A stretch of DNA of 64,000 nucleotides from Gigaspora margarita (Eukaryota > Glomeromycota > Glomeromycetes > Diversisporales > Gigasporaceae). The DNA lies in the NCBI GenBank assembly GCA_009809945.1, contig WTPW01000716.1, positions 58,240 through 122,239 on the forward strand. Direction: 5' to 3'. The position numbers and the translations under genes are program-made. The notes beneath the pieces are model-generated. The model had not been told where the DNA came from and made no database searches. It saw only the letters and a list, made by a program, of their open reading frames with translations. Positions 36,933 through 46,730 of this stretch are shown here, piece by piece (positions within the stretch are counted from its first letter, which is position 1; the number at the start of each line of letters is the position of its first letter).

Positions 36933-37882
36933 CAGTTGCACCCCTAAGCAGGGAGAAAAATTCAATGTGCACATGTGCGCTCTGTACATAAAAATTCTTT
37001 TGTGCACAAACAAAATTATAAAATTGTGCACAAAGCAAACATAACTTTTAACAATATATTTTAAATAATGTGCACTATATAGTTGATAATAAATTACACA
37101 TATAATATTTCATAAAATTTGAATAATAAATTTAAAATTATGTGTGCAATGCGCACATAATTTTGATTCTGAATTTTTCTTCCTGCCCCTAAGTGCATGC
37201 TCTGGGGACTGGGTAAAGTGTGCACTTAGAGGGAGTGTGCATTTATAGAATTAGCTTAGATAGCCAATCAAAAGTGAAGTCAAACATATGATCAACACTT
37301 TAACGCCTTTACCCAAAAATAAATTACCCTATGATTAATAATAGTCGCTACATAGTAAATCCAATATTTATTATGTAAATCGATTAAAGTCGCTTATGTA
37401 AACTTGTTTAGGATATCAAATTACATATATGGTAAAATTTTTAGCAAGATTGAAGAACATTTTATTATTTAACTTTTAACTTGTACGTTCAGCGAAAAAA
37501 TTAAAAATTTTTTAAAAAATATATTCAGTGAATGTAAAAATTAAAAGTTAAATAATAAAAAGTTCTCCGATTTATATGAAAATTTGGTAGAATATATATT
37601 TTGATCTTCTAAACATATTTACTTAAGTGCTTCTTGTCGTTTACACAGTAAAATTTGGACTTTACTATGTAACAACTTATGTGATTAATCAAAATTCCAG
37701 TATTACTATTAGCTAGCTTTGAAATTAGTCATGTGCATGCATTTAGAGGGGTGCATATAATATGCTTAGACTTTAAAAACTTGTGCACATGCAGAATATG
37801 GAGAGTAGTCCCAAGCTTGGGACCGGGCTATAATGTGCATATAGGGGAGCACTTAGGGGGTGTGCACTTAGGGGTGCAACTG
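36933..37882. mobile_element. 950-bp TA-flanked element, ends CAGTTGCACCCCTAAG
   Basis: Perfect terminal inverted repeats CAGTTGCACCCCTAAG are flanked by TA (36,931-36,932 and 37,883-37,884), the Tc1/mariner signature. Motifs GTGCACTTAGGGGTG and GTGCACATG recur just inside both ends (for example 37,180-37,250 and 37,735-37,870). The interior (about 37,290-37,700) is a large palindromic module also found at 42,550-43,590, 44,710-45,259 and, shortened, 49,202-49,515, although those elements have different ends. No transposase. Confidence 0.85.
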
Positions 37883-38260
37883 TACTATGCTATGTACATT
37901 CTAGCTACATTCTGTTTTAATTGTACTATAATTGTTTTAAAGAAAAGAATATAAAAATGTTAGTACTATAATATTGAAAAAAACTAACTACCATACTATA
38001 TCCATTATAGCTATATTCCAATTGTACTATGTTTTTTCTAAAGAAAAGAACATAAGAATGTTAGTACTGTAATATTAATATAAAAAAACTATTATGACAT
38101 ACTTATTACATTTGTTCTAAAGAAAAGAATATAAGAATATTAGTTCTATAATATTAAAAAAATTAACTACCATGCTATGTCATATTTTGTTCCAATTATA
38201 TATATTCATTCGAAAGAAAAGAATTTAAGAATGTTAGTACTATAATAAACTGTTTCTAAA

Positions 38261-38710
38261 AGAACAAAACCTGCCTAAAGACTTAATAAAACATAAATTC
38301 AAAAATAACAAAAATGATGGCACTAGCAATAGCTCTATAAAAAATAATAAAAAAAATAAATAAAAAAAATAAATAAAAAAAAAACAAATAAATAAAAAAT
38401 ATATTTATATGATCATCAATCTTAATATGATTGGCCAATCATATAAGGGTTGTTATGATGACAAGTTACCAAATATAAATTTTTTATATAATATTTAATT
38501 TCTTTTTTCTTATATTTTTTTTACTTAAATTTCACTATTTGATAGATAAAGACAAGATTCAATTAAACCTATCTCTTTAGGTTCAATATCCCAAAATGCA
38601 CTTGAACCTGAAATATAAGACCTGGTATAAAGTAGGCATTATTGACTGTAATAAAAATTAATATATTGAATAAAAAAATAATAGTGAATAGATGCAATAA
38701 CATTATAACA
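38261..38710. other. Spacer with A-rich tract
   Basis: No gene. An A-rich run with AAATAAAT periodicity lies at 38,338-38,400, then unremarkable DNA. Confidence 0.5.
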
Positions 38711-39003
38711 GACCCCAGATATCTCTCATATAGGTCATAACTGGATTTTGGCCAATTTTTTGATCTAATTTGCTAAAAATAACAAAACCTATTTACTTTA
38801 ATACCTTCTAATCTAGTGATCAGAATTGAATAAACTTTTTTTGTTAGATGTGCCTCACTAAGAGCTTCATTTTAAAAAAAGTTCATTCAAATTGGACCAC
38901 TGGATGCCAAGATAATTGCCAAAAACTGTTTTTTGCTTCTCAAATTTTAGGTGTTTTTGCTGAAAATTTTCAAGTATGACCTCTATACTAGATGTCTGGG
39001 GTC
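38711..39003. mobile_element. About 293-bp Mutator-type MITE
   Basis: The ends are GACCCCAGATATCT and (other strand) GACCCCAGACATCT, continuing to about 30 bp of inverted similarity (…AGGTCATA). Nearly identical 9-mers flank them: ATTATAACA at 38,702-38,710 and ATTATAATA at 39,006-39,014. A single matching end occurs at about 13,512-13,536. A degraded copy of the dispersed hairpin module lies inside (38,812-38,918). Confidence 0.75.
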
Positions 39004-39280
39004 CTATTATAATACAAAATTTTATATATTTTTAGAGACTTGTTAATGCCACCCCCCACTTTTGTTAATGCCACCCCCTATCCCGGAATCCGACCATACT
39101 TCCGGCCTTTCCGGCCCACTTCCGGCCCAAATCATGTGACCAAAGCCACAAAACAAGGTCACATGACCAATAAAATTTGACCAAAGTTATTTAGTTACAC
39201 AAATTTGTGGTGCATGATGTGTGTAACCTTATTAGCCAATCAAATTGTAGTACTGGGTGTAGTGATCCAGTCCGGGTCTA

Positions 39281-40641
39281 TAGAATTTTATTAATAAAAT
39301 TCTACAAATTCTTATAATTCACAAATTCTTATTAATTAATTCTAATTTTGTGCACTAACTAAACTTGTTCAGCACCTAAAAATACATCAAATCGGCAGAA
39401 CCATTTTTATTTTACTTGAAATTTAGAGAATAGATGTATAATTTTTGATTTTTGATCAAAAAAGTCAAATTTAAGCATCTTTTCTCCAAGTTTCAAGTAA
39501 AATAAAAATAATTCTACTGATTTAATGCATTTTTATGTGCTGAACAAGTTTACTTAGTGCATTAAGTTAGAATTAATTAGTAAAATTTGTGAATCATAAG
39601 ATTTTATAGAATTTTATTAATAAAATTCTACAAATTCTTATAATTCACGAATTCTTACTAATTAATTCTAACTTTATGCACTATCTAAACTTGTTCAGCA
39701 CCTAAAAATACATCAAATCGGCAGAATCATTTTTATTTTACTTGAAATTTAGAGAAAAGATGTATAATTTTTGATTTTTGATCAAAAAAAGTCAAATTTA
39801 AGCATCTTTTCTCCAAATTTCAAGCAAAATAAAAAAAATGCTGCCAATTTGATGTATTTTTAGGTGCTGAACAAGTTTACTTAGTGCATTAAGGTAGAAT
39901 TAATTAGTAAAATTTGGTGAATCATAAGATTTTATAGAATTTTATTAATAAAATTCTATAAAATCTTATGAATCACCAAATTTTACTAATTAATTCTAAC
40001 TAAATGCACTAAGTAAACTTGTTTAACACCTAAAAATACATCAAAACGGCAGAATTGTTTTTATTTTGCTTGAAATTTGGAGAAAAGATGCTTAAATTTG
40101 ACTTTTATGATCAAAAATCAAAAATTATACATCTATTCTCTAAATTTCAAGCAAAATAAAAACAATTCTGCCGATTTGATGTATTTTTAGGTGTAAAACA
40201 AGTTTACTTAGTGCATTAAGTTAGAATTAATTAGTAAAATTTGGTGAATAATAAGATTTTATAGAATTTTATTAATAAAATTCTATAATTCACCAAATTT
40301 TACCAATTAATTCTAACTAAATGCACTAAGTAAACTTGTTTAGCACCTACAAATACATTAAATCAGCTTTGTTTTTTTTATTTTACTTGAAATTTGGAGA
40401 AAAGATGCTTAAATTTTACTTTTTGATCAAAAATCAAAAATTATGCATCTGTTCTCCAAACGTCAAGTAAAATAAGAATGATCCTGCCGATTTAATGTAT
40501 TTTTAGATTTTAAACAAGTTTACTTAGTGCATTTAGTTAGAATTAATTGGTAAAATTTGGTGATTCATAAGATTTTATAGAATTTTATTAATAAAATTCT
40601 ATAAAATCTTATGATTCACCAAATTTTACTAATTAATTCTA
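39281..40641. repeat. Tandem palindromic satellite, about 4 units of about 320 bp
   Basis: Boundaries are marked by the perfect palindrome TAGAATTTTATTAATAAAAT followed by TCTA, seen near 39,282, 39,603, 39,933, 40,261, 40,578 and, after the N block, 41,190. Mid-unit centres read TTTTTGATCAAAAA. Half-units of about 160 bp therefore alternate in orientation. Each half carries CACCTAAAAATACATCAAAT, GGAGAAAAGATG and AAACTTGTTxAxCACC blocks. Confidence 0.88.
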
Positions 40642-41141
40642 NNNNNNNNNNNNNNNNNNNNNNNNNNNNNNNNNNNNNNNNNNNNNNNNNNNNNNNNNNN
40701 NNNNNNNNNNNNNNNNNNNNNNNNNNNNNNNNNNNNNNNNNNNNNNNNNNNNNNNNNNNNNNNNNNNNNNNNNNNNNNNNNNNNNNNNNNNNNNNNNNNN
40801 NNNNNNNNNNNNNNNNNNNNNNNNNNNNNNNNNNNNNNNNNNNNNNNNNNNNNNNNNNNNNNNNNNNNNNNNNNNNNNNNNNNNNNNNNNNNNNNNNNNN
40901 NNNNNNNNNNNNNNNNNNNNNNNNNNNNNNNNNNNNNNNNNNNNNNNNNNNNNNNNNNNNNNNNNNNNNNNNNNNNNNNNNNNNNNNNNNNNNNNNNNNN
41001 NNNNNNNNNNNNNNNNNNNNNNNNNNNNNNNNNNNNNNNNNNNNNNNNNNNNNNNNNNNNNNNNNNNNNNNNNNNNNNNNNNNNNNNNNNNNNNNNNNNN
41101 NNNNNNNNNNNNNNNNNNNNNNNNNNNNNNNNNNNNNNNNN
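40642..41141. other. Assembly gap of 500 N
   Basis: Exactly 500 N, so its true length is probably unknown. It lies within the palindromic array, which explains why assembly failed. Confidence 0.95.
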
Positions 41142-41761
41142 AAAATTAGAATTAATTAATAAGAATTTGTGAATTATAAGAATTTGTAGAATTTTATTAA
41201 TAAAATTCTATAGATCCGGACCGGATCACTACACCCCGGTACTATAATTTGATTGGCTAATAAGGTTACACACATCATGCACCACAAATTTGTGTAACTA
41301 AATAACTTGGGTCAAATTTTATTGGTCATGTGACCTTGTTTTGTGGCTTGGGTCACATGATTTGGGCCGGAAGTGGGCCGGAAAGGCCGGAAGTAGGGTC
41401 GGATTCCGGGATAGGGGGTGGCATTAACAAAAGTGGGGGGTGGCATTAACAAGTCTCTATTTTTAATGTATTTATTTGCTTTAATAAAAGTAATAGTGAT
41501 ATGATTGCCAAAAAAAGTTTTTACTCTAATTTTTCCAAATATTTGCTAATATCCAAATAAAAATTTGTGATTTGATATTCAAATTTTTCTGTGGCTCTAT
41601 TTTAGTGTAAATCTCAAGTTATTTAATTAAATATAAATAAAATTTATATATAATGCTAATACATACACTTAACCTATCACAGATTTTAGACATAATTGTT
41701 AATATAAAACATAAATGATTGCTAAAAGAAACATTGTATGATAGTTATATTAGAACTTAGT

Positions 41762-41965
41762 ACAGTAAGCATAGCATAATAGTTGAATTTGAGCATAGTA
41801 TGATAGTTAAATTTGGGCATAGCACAATAGTTAGATTTATAAAATAACACAATAGTTAGATTTAGAACATAATATAATAATTGGAACATAGAGTGATAGT
41901 TAGTTTTGAAATATAGTGCAATGATTAAATTTGAGAGATTGTAATACTTAGTTTTAGAATGTAGT
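41762..41965. repeat. Minisatellite of about 26 bp, about 7 units
   Basis: Units such as CATAGCACAATAGTTAGATTT follow one another. It is the reverse complement of the motif at 36,117-36,190 and is again followed by a T/A-rich tract (41,966-42,050), so the two loci appear to be inverted copies of one larger repeat. Confidence 0.75.
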
Positions 41966-42110
41966 ACAAAATTTTTTATTGTATATTTTTTAAATTTTTT
42001 GTAATTTTTTTTTGTTTTTTATATTTTTTTTAATATTTTAAATAAATAAAATTTTTATTAGCTCTAGAGTAATTAAATTGCCTATTATGTAACAGATAAT
42101 ATATATTATA

Positions 42111-42263
42111 GGACCATGTTATTAATTATCTAATTATTTTTTATCAGAGGTCTACTCCCTTTCCCCTTCTCTAATATATAAATAGTCAAGTTTTTTATAT
42201 ATAATTTTAACTTTTTTTACTCTCCTTTCCTTCTAAAAAATTACCTGCTTTTTGACACTTCCC
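42111..42263. mobile_element. 153-bp MITE, relative of 197-346
   Basis: Read on the minus strand it follows the 197-346 element block by block (GTGTCAAAAAGCAGGTAATT, AAAATTATATATA, ACCTCTGATAAAAAATAATT). ATA flanks both ends. Older than the copy at 197-346. Confidence 0.6.
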
Positions 42264-42343
42264 ATAGTATAAAGATAATTTTATATAAATATATTCTTTT
42301 CTAAAGCAGCATGAGGGTTAAAGAGCTAGTTAAATATATATTA

Positions 42344-42441
42344 CTGCAAAATAACACACAGTGTGAAATTACAAATTTGGTCTAAATTAAGCTTAATTTG
42401 AGCTAAACTTTAAAATAACACCTTTGCAAGTTATTTTGCAA
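42344..42441. mobile_element. 98-bp TA-flanked MITE
   Basis: The ends CTGCAAAATAAC and (other strand) TTGCAAAATAAC are flanked by TA (42,342-42,343; 42,442-42,443). The body (GTGAAATTACAAATTT, GCTTAATTTGAGCTAAACTT) aligns over its whole length with the outermost element of the nest at 48,654-54,043 once the insertions there are ignored. Confidence 0.75.
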
Positions 42442-42549
42442 TAATACAGTATATATAATTTTAATATTAAATTATTTAATAAGACAATTCTAACAAGCCC
42501 AAAATTATTAAAATCCAATTACTAGATCACAAGATCACAAGATTATTAC

Positions 42550-43590
42550 TATAAGTATCTGAAAATAGGCTATTACCTTAAACAAGCTACTCTAACCTTT
42601 TGGTCAAAAACTCAAAAATGTTTTTAATAAATAACAATAGATATTATATAATAAACCCCAAATTTTACTATTAGCTATAGTAAGGGGGTATCCATAAATA
42701 ATGTTATATTTGGCGGTCCCCTAAAATATAATATTTTTTTCAATAGTAGGGGGTCAAAAAAATATAACATAATTTTTTATAAAAATTTGTTTAAAACTTG
42801 ATCCAGATGTTCAAATTGGATGATTTTGGTACCATTCGAATTGTCTTGAGGAGAGAATTCAAGAATGGTACCAAAATAATTTGATTTGGATCACTGGATC
42901 ACGTTTTATTAATGAAATACTATTGGTTATTATGGTTTCTTATAAAATTACTATAAAATCAATGGTTTTTTGTGAATAACTCTTGATCCAGTAGTTTGAA
43001 TGAAATGATTTTGGTACTATTGGATTTATTACATAGAGATGAATCGAATAGTACCAAAATCATCCAAATCGGATCACTGGGTTATAATCCAAGTTTTTAT
43101 AAAATTATATATATAAATATACAGATTTTTAAAAATTTTTTTATATAGTCTAGGGGGGTCAAGAGCCACTATGTAGAGGTACATCATGTTATTTATGGAT
43201 GCCCCCTAATCAATTATTATCACTTAAGTAAAATTATTTGGAAAATTAAATTACATATATATTAAAATTTTTAGCAAAGTTGGAAAACATTTTATTATTT
43301 GACTTTTAATTTTTATACTTGATGAAAAAATTAAAATTTTTAAAAATATATTTGATGAATATAAAAGCAAATATTAAATAATAAAAAGTTTTTCAATTTT
43401 AATATGCTTATTTTGATATTCCAAGCAAGTTTACTTAAGTATCAAGTATTGATTTACATAGTAAAATCTAGACTTTACTATGTAGTAACTATATGTGATT
43501 GACCAGAAATCAATTTTATATAAAAATAAGCTACCTCTGATTTTTGTATAACTTTTTACCCAAAAAAAAAGCTTATTTCAAACATACAGT
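42550..43590. mobile_element. TIR element of the AAATAAGCTACC family, split by a PIF/Harbinger-like MITE
   Basis: A diverged copy of the family best seen at 44,710-45,259. The left part (42,550-42,680) has GAAAATAGGCTA, CAAGCTACTCTAA and AATTTTACTA; the right part (43,210-43,590) has the palindromic core, TTTACTATGTAGTAACTA, AAAATAAGCTACCTCTGATT and a degraded end. The two parts are separated by the 523-bp insert at 42,684-43,206. Limits are approximate. Confidence 0.65.
42684..43206. mobile_element. 523-bp PIF/Harbinger-like MITE
   Basis: The ends GGGGGTATCCATAAATAA and (other strand) GGGGGCATCCATAAATAA are flanked by TAA at 42,681-42,683 and 43,207-43,209. Two copies of the dispersed hairpin module lie inside (42,786-42,905 and 42,968-43,084). 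It sits within another TIR element. Confidence 0.85.
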
Positions 43591-43625
43591 AAATTCTAAT
43601 TACAGAGCTCTAAGATTGACAAATA

Positions 43626-43811
43626 TAGTTAAATCTTCTAAAACTAATCTTGCCAAAACTGATAACCTGTCAAATCTGATGAAAAATTAATCTACTAAAT
43701 CTGTTTCTGTTATATAAATCTAATAGTTTATAATAATTTCAAATCTGATAACCTACCAATACTAATACAAAACCTGTTTACCATGCATACCAGTTTGAAG
43801 AGGTTCAACTA
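43626..43811 (+). mobile_element. 186-bp MITE family copy b (old)
   Basis: Exactly 186 bp between TA flanks and colinear with the young copies (GATAACCTGTCAAATCTGAT, AATAGTTTATAAT, ACCATGCATACCAGTTTG), but both termini are heavily altered. One of the oldest members in the window. Confidence 0.8.
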
Positions 43812-43812
43812 T

Positions 43813-43892
43813 ATTTGTATTATATAGACAATTAATTAATTTTATATACAGTATATAAAATCTAATTAATTGATTGTCTATATAATACAAAT
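43813..43892. repeat. 80-bp hairpin
   Basis: ATTTGTATTATATAGACAAT on the left and its complement on the right, with ATTAATTxATTTTATATAC arms, fold into an almost complete hairpin with a tiny loop. It lies directly next to the MITE at 43,626-43,811. Confidence 0.75.
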
Positions 43893-44007
43893 CTTTGTTG
43901 ATCTTGGAATTCATAATTTAATTGGTTTAACTAGATGCAATTATAGTAACTACAGTTGCAAATTTTTAATTCTATTTTAATAATTGAAAATTTTAAAATA
44001 TTTAAGA

Positions 44008-44680
44008 AGAGTATGGTAACTTAGGATAGTGGTCAAGTTGTCACTTCCAAGTGACAGATGTGAGTTCAAATCCCATTTGGCACTGGTTTGAAATTAAAAT
44101 TACACCTGTGTTACTGTAACTGATCTTTGTTGATAGGTTGGATCATGCAAAGATTTGTAACTTGGTTGCACAATTGAAATAGGAAATGCTAGAGGATTCT
44201 AGAATCATGTAATATCTGGAAACCTGGAGATCAGAACTCATTTGGCAAGTCCTGAGCAAAGAAGTAGCTGGACTTTTGATGTCACTATAGAACAGAGTTG
44301 GATTGAGTAATGGAACTAAAAAACCTGATATTAGGATTTGAGATATAGTCCATACCAACCAGACTGCTAGAGTTGCACTAAAGGAAAAGGTCATATGTTA
44401 TAGAAGCATGGGCCATGAAAAGGGAGACCATAAAAGGTATCCTAAAGCCTAGCTGACTGATCCTTCTGGGTAACTATAGTGGGAGTTTTGTGAATTACTG
44501 GGGATATAACTTATGAAGATGAAGGGATTAGGTACTAGGGCCTAGAAAATGTTGTAAGGGCATGGTAACTGTAGCAGTTTAATAGTTAGCTCTGACTGCA
44601 AGTATATAGGTAAACCAAAAACTGGGGTATTAAGATAGAGACATGGGACCTGCACCTCTGGGGAATTTTTGAGCTAAACA
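44008..44680 (+). mobile_element. Old copy of the tRNA-headed SINE
   Basis: The head has AGGATAGTGGTCAAG (A-box region) and GAGTTCAAATCCC (B box), and GTCAC/GTGAC can form a perfect anticodon-type stem. Downstream, ACTCATTTGGCAAGTCC matches the young copy's CCCGTTTGGCAAGTCCC at 56,725. CG dinucleotides of the young copy are mostly TG or CA here, as expected of an old methylated repeat. The 3' limit is approximate. Confidence 0.75.
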
Positions 44681-44709
44681 GTATGCAGGTTAGCATATAC
44701 AGGGCTATA

Positions 44710-45259
44710 CCATATTTTTCCCAAAATAAGCTACCTTCAAAAATAAGCTACCCCCCTCTTTTGGTTAATAAACTCCAAAATGTCTTTAACTCGAAAATAA
44801 GCTACCCCACGATCGACAATAGTCACTATATAGTAAAGTCCAAATTTTTCTATAAAAACGATTAAAGTCGCTTAAGTAAACTTCTTAAGAAGATCAAAAT
44901 ACACATACTTTGAAAATTTTATCAAGATTGTAGAAGTTTTTATTATTTGTCTTTTGAATTTTACGTTCAGCGAAAAAATTAAAATTTTTTTAAAAAATAT
45001 ATTCGACGAACGTAAAAATTAAAAGTTAAATAATAAAAAGTTCTCTAATATTGATAAAATTTTAGGATAAGTGTATTTTGATCTTCCAAATAAGTTTACT
45101 TAAGCGATATTAGTCGATTTACATAGTAAAATTTGGACTTTACTATGTAGCGACTTTCTGCGATTAGCTAAAAATCGATTTTATCTGAAAATAAGCTTCT
45201 CTGATTTTTTTGTATAACTTTTTGCCAAAAAAAGGTAGCTTATTTTCAGAAAAATATGG
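44710..45259. mobile_element. 550-bp TA-flanked element, ends CCATATTTTTC
   Basis: The ends CCATATTTTTCCCAAAATAA and (other strand) CCATATTTTTCTGAAAATAA are flanked by TA (44,708-44,709; 45,260-45,261). AAATAAGCTACC recurs several times just inside the ends. The core is a large palindrome: AGTAAAGTCCAAATTTTT… with …AAAATTTGGACTTTACT, and ACGTTCAGCG…CGACGAACGT at its centre. Best-preserved full member of its family. Confidence 0.88.
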
Positions 45260-45261
45260 TA

Positions 45262-46105
45262 GCTGTTTAATAATGATATTCTCTAAAAATATTCAACCAG
45301 TAGAAAATGCTAATATATTTAAAAAATATTTCAAAATATTTTGCAATATTTTTGAAATATTTTTAGAACTAATATTTTTAAATAATTTAAAATTTTGTAT
45401 GATGTATTAAAATTAATCTGCAACCTCTGTATTACTAAATCAAATTAGATCTTGTTTATTTATAATTAGATTTTTGTTTAGTTTTATATTGTTTTTTTTG
45501 TTTTCATTTTGTTTTTTTTTATTTTTTAATTTTTTTTATTTTATTCCAACACTTTACAAGAACACCAACATTAACTTTTTTAGTACTTTGCAAAAAATTA
45601 ACAAATTTTGGCACTTTGCAAGAACACTAACCTAGTACTTTGAAAGCCAATTCAGATTTCTCTAACATATTACAATAACATACAACTGAACAACTGTTTT
45701 TTTAATAATTTTCAAAATTTTAAGAACATTTCTTTAAGAGTAGAGAGTATATAGATCAATCCTATTTATAAACTAGTTGCTAAAAAATTTTGTATTTAAG
45801 AATAAAGAAATTTTTAATAAATAATCTTTTTAAATTTCTAAATAAATTTGTAGAGAAGGTATTTCTATTTTAATAGTGGTTAAATCATTAAAATTGGTTC
45901 AGAAAAGTATAAGATATAGTTGGTTTTATCTTTTCAATTCTATTTAATTTATCATTTATACATAATTTAATTGGCCAATTTGTAATCACCTACAGAATAA
46001 ACTTGCTTCTAAAAAGTTGATACAATAAAAACTTTATCAAATTTCATTCAAAATTAATAAAATTTTTAGAATATGTTAATTTTTATTACAAACAGTTTTA
46101 TTTAG
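45262..46105. other. Spacer, T-rich, with short repeats
   Basis: No gene. A T-rich tract (about 45,480-45,545) is followed by loose repeats of ACTTTGCAAGAACAC (45,548-45,655). The same association recurs near 46,880-47,040. Confidence 0.5.
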
Positions 46106-46107
46106 TA

Positions 46108-46728
46108 TGGGCCGGTGCAAAAAGATTTGTACCTCAAATAGCTCTGATTCAAATATTTTTTGTACAAATTAATTTTAATTTTTTAATTTAATATACTTAT
46201 TAGGTTACCAGATTGATAAAAATAAATTTTTTTTTGATTATTTTATTGATAAAATAAAAAAATTTATTAATAGTAACTTTTTTTCTTTTTTTTTTTACTA
46301 TGTAATTTACTATAGTAATTTATACATACAGTATATAGTAAAAAAAATCAAATTACTTCATTTTAAAGCTTAATTTCTTCACAACCAGTGATCCAATTTT
46401 GCTCAAATTTTAACTATATTTTTATCATATGTACATTAATGCACTTGCGAAGTACAAGCTCATAGAACTGCATATTGGTTGCGAAATTATTTAAAATATA
46501 TTTTTTTTAAAAAAAAATTTTGTATTTTTTTCAAATACAGTGAATTGTACATGCATAATTATTAAAATAAAACAATGTTAAAACAATAAAAATAATATAT
46601 TAAGTTAGATTAAAACCTATTTTATTTGATACTAAAAATTTTTTAATAATTAATCAAGAAAAAAAAAATTTTTCCTTAGTGTCAAAATTATAAAACTTTT
46701 TGAGGTAAAATCTTTCTGCACCGGCCCA
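46108..46728. mobile_element. 621-bp TA-flanked element, ends TGGGCCGGTGCA
   Basis: The ends TGGGCCGGTGCAAAAAGATT and (other strand) TGGGCCGGTGCAGAAAGATT, with ACCTCAAA further in, are flanked by TA (46,106-46,107; 46,729-46,730). The interior is AT-rich and has no coding frame. Confidence 0.85.
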
Positions 46729-46730
46729 TA

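Larger units (their letters stand above)
36220..38260. repeat. Tandem repeat of about 100-bp units, about 10 units, interrupted by two transposons
   Basis: Each unit contains TTCTAAAGAAAAGAATAT, then TTAGTACTGTAATATTA, an A-run, AACTAACTACxATxCTAT and a TTCTAGCTATGTTCxAATC block. Units lie at 36,236-36,930 and 37,883-38,255. Two insertions split the array: a 107-bp hAT-like MITE (36,343-36,449) and a 950-bp TA-flanked element (36,933-37,882). Across the larger insert the unit reads on perfectly (AACTAAC-TA-CTATGCTATG). A possible pair of terminal inverted repeats (about 35,973 and 38,474, both with CCAATCA) suggests the array may itself sit inside an old element, but that is weak. Confidence 0.75.
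39035..41457. mobile_element. 2.4-kb element with long inverted arms and palindromic tandem interior
   Basis: Two arms of about 245 bp (39,035-39,280 and 41,213-41,457) are inverted copies with only a few differences. They begin GAGACTTGTTAATGCCACCC, repeat that GTTAATGCCACCCCC block, then carry several CTTCCGGCC motifs. TA flanks both ends (39,033-39,034 and 41,458-41,459). The interior is a tandem array of units of about 320 bp, each its own inverted repeat. A 500-base N block (40,642-41,141) interrupts it. No reading frame; the open frame across the N block is an artefact. The high arm identity suggests a young insertion. TA flanks suggest Tc1/mariner-type insertion, but the architecture is foldback-like. 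Confidence 0.85.

Noticed and set aside
35973-38474. The whole 36-38.5 kb repeat region as one TIR transposon
   Set aside because: The proposed ends share only about 60% over 43 bp and no target duplication was found; kept as a note in the tandem-array entry.
40611-41159. 182-codon open frame
   Set aside because: It is open only because it spans the 500-N assembly gap.
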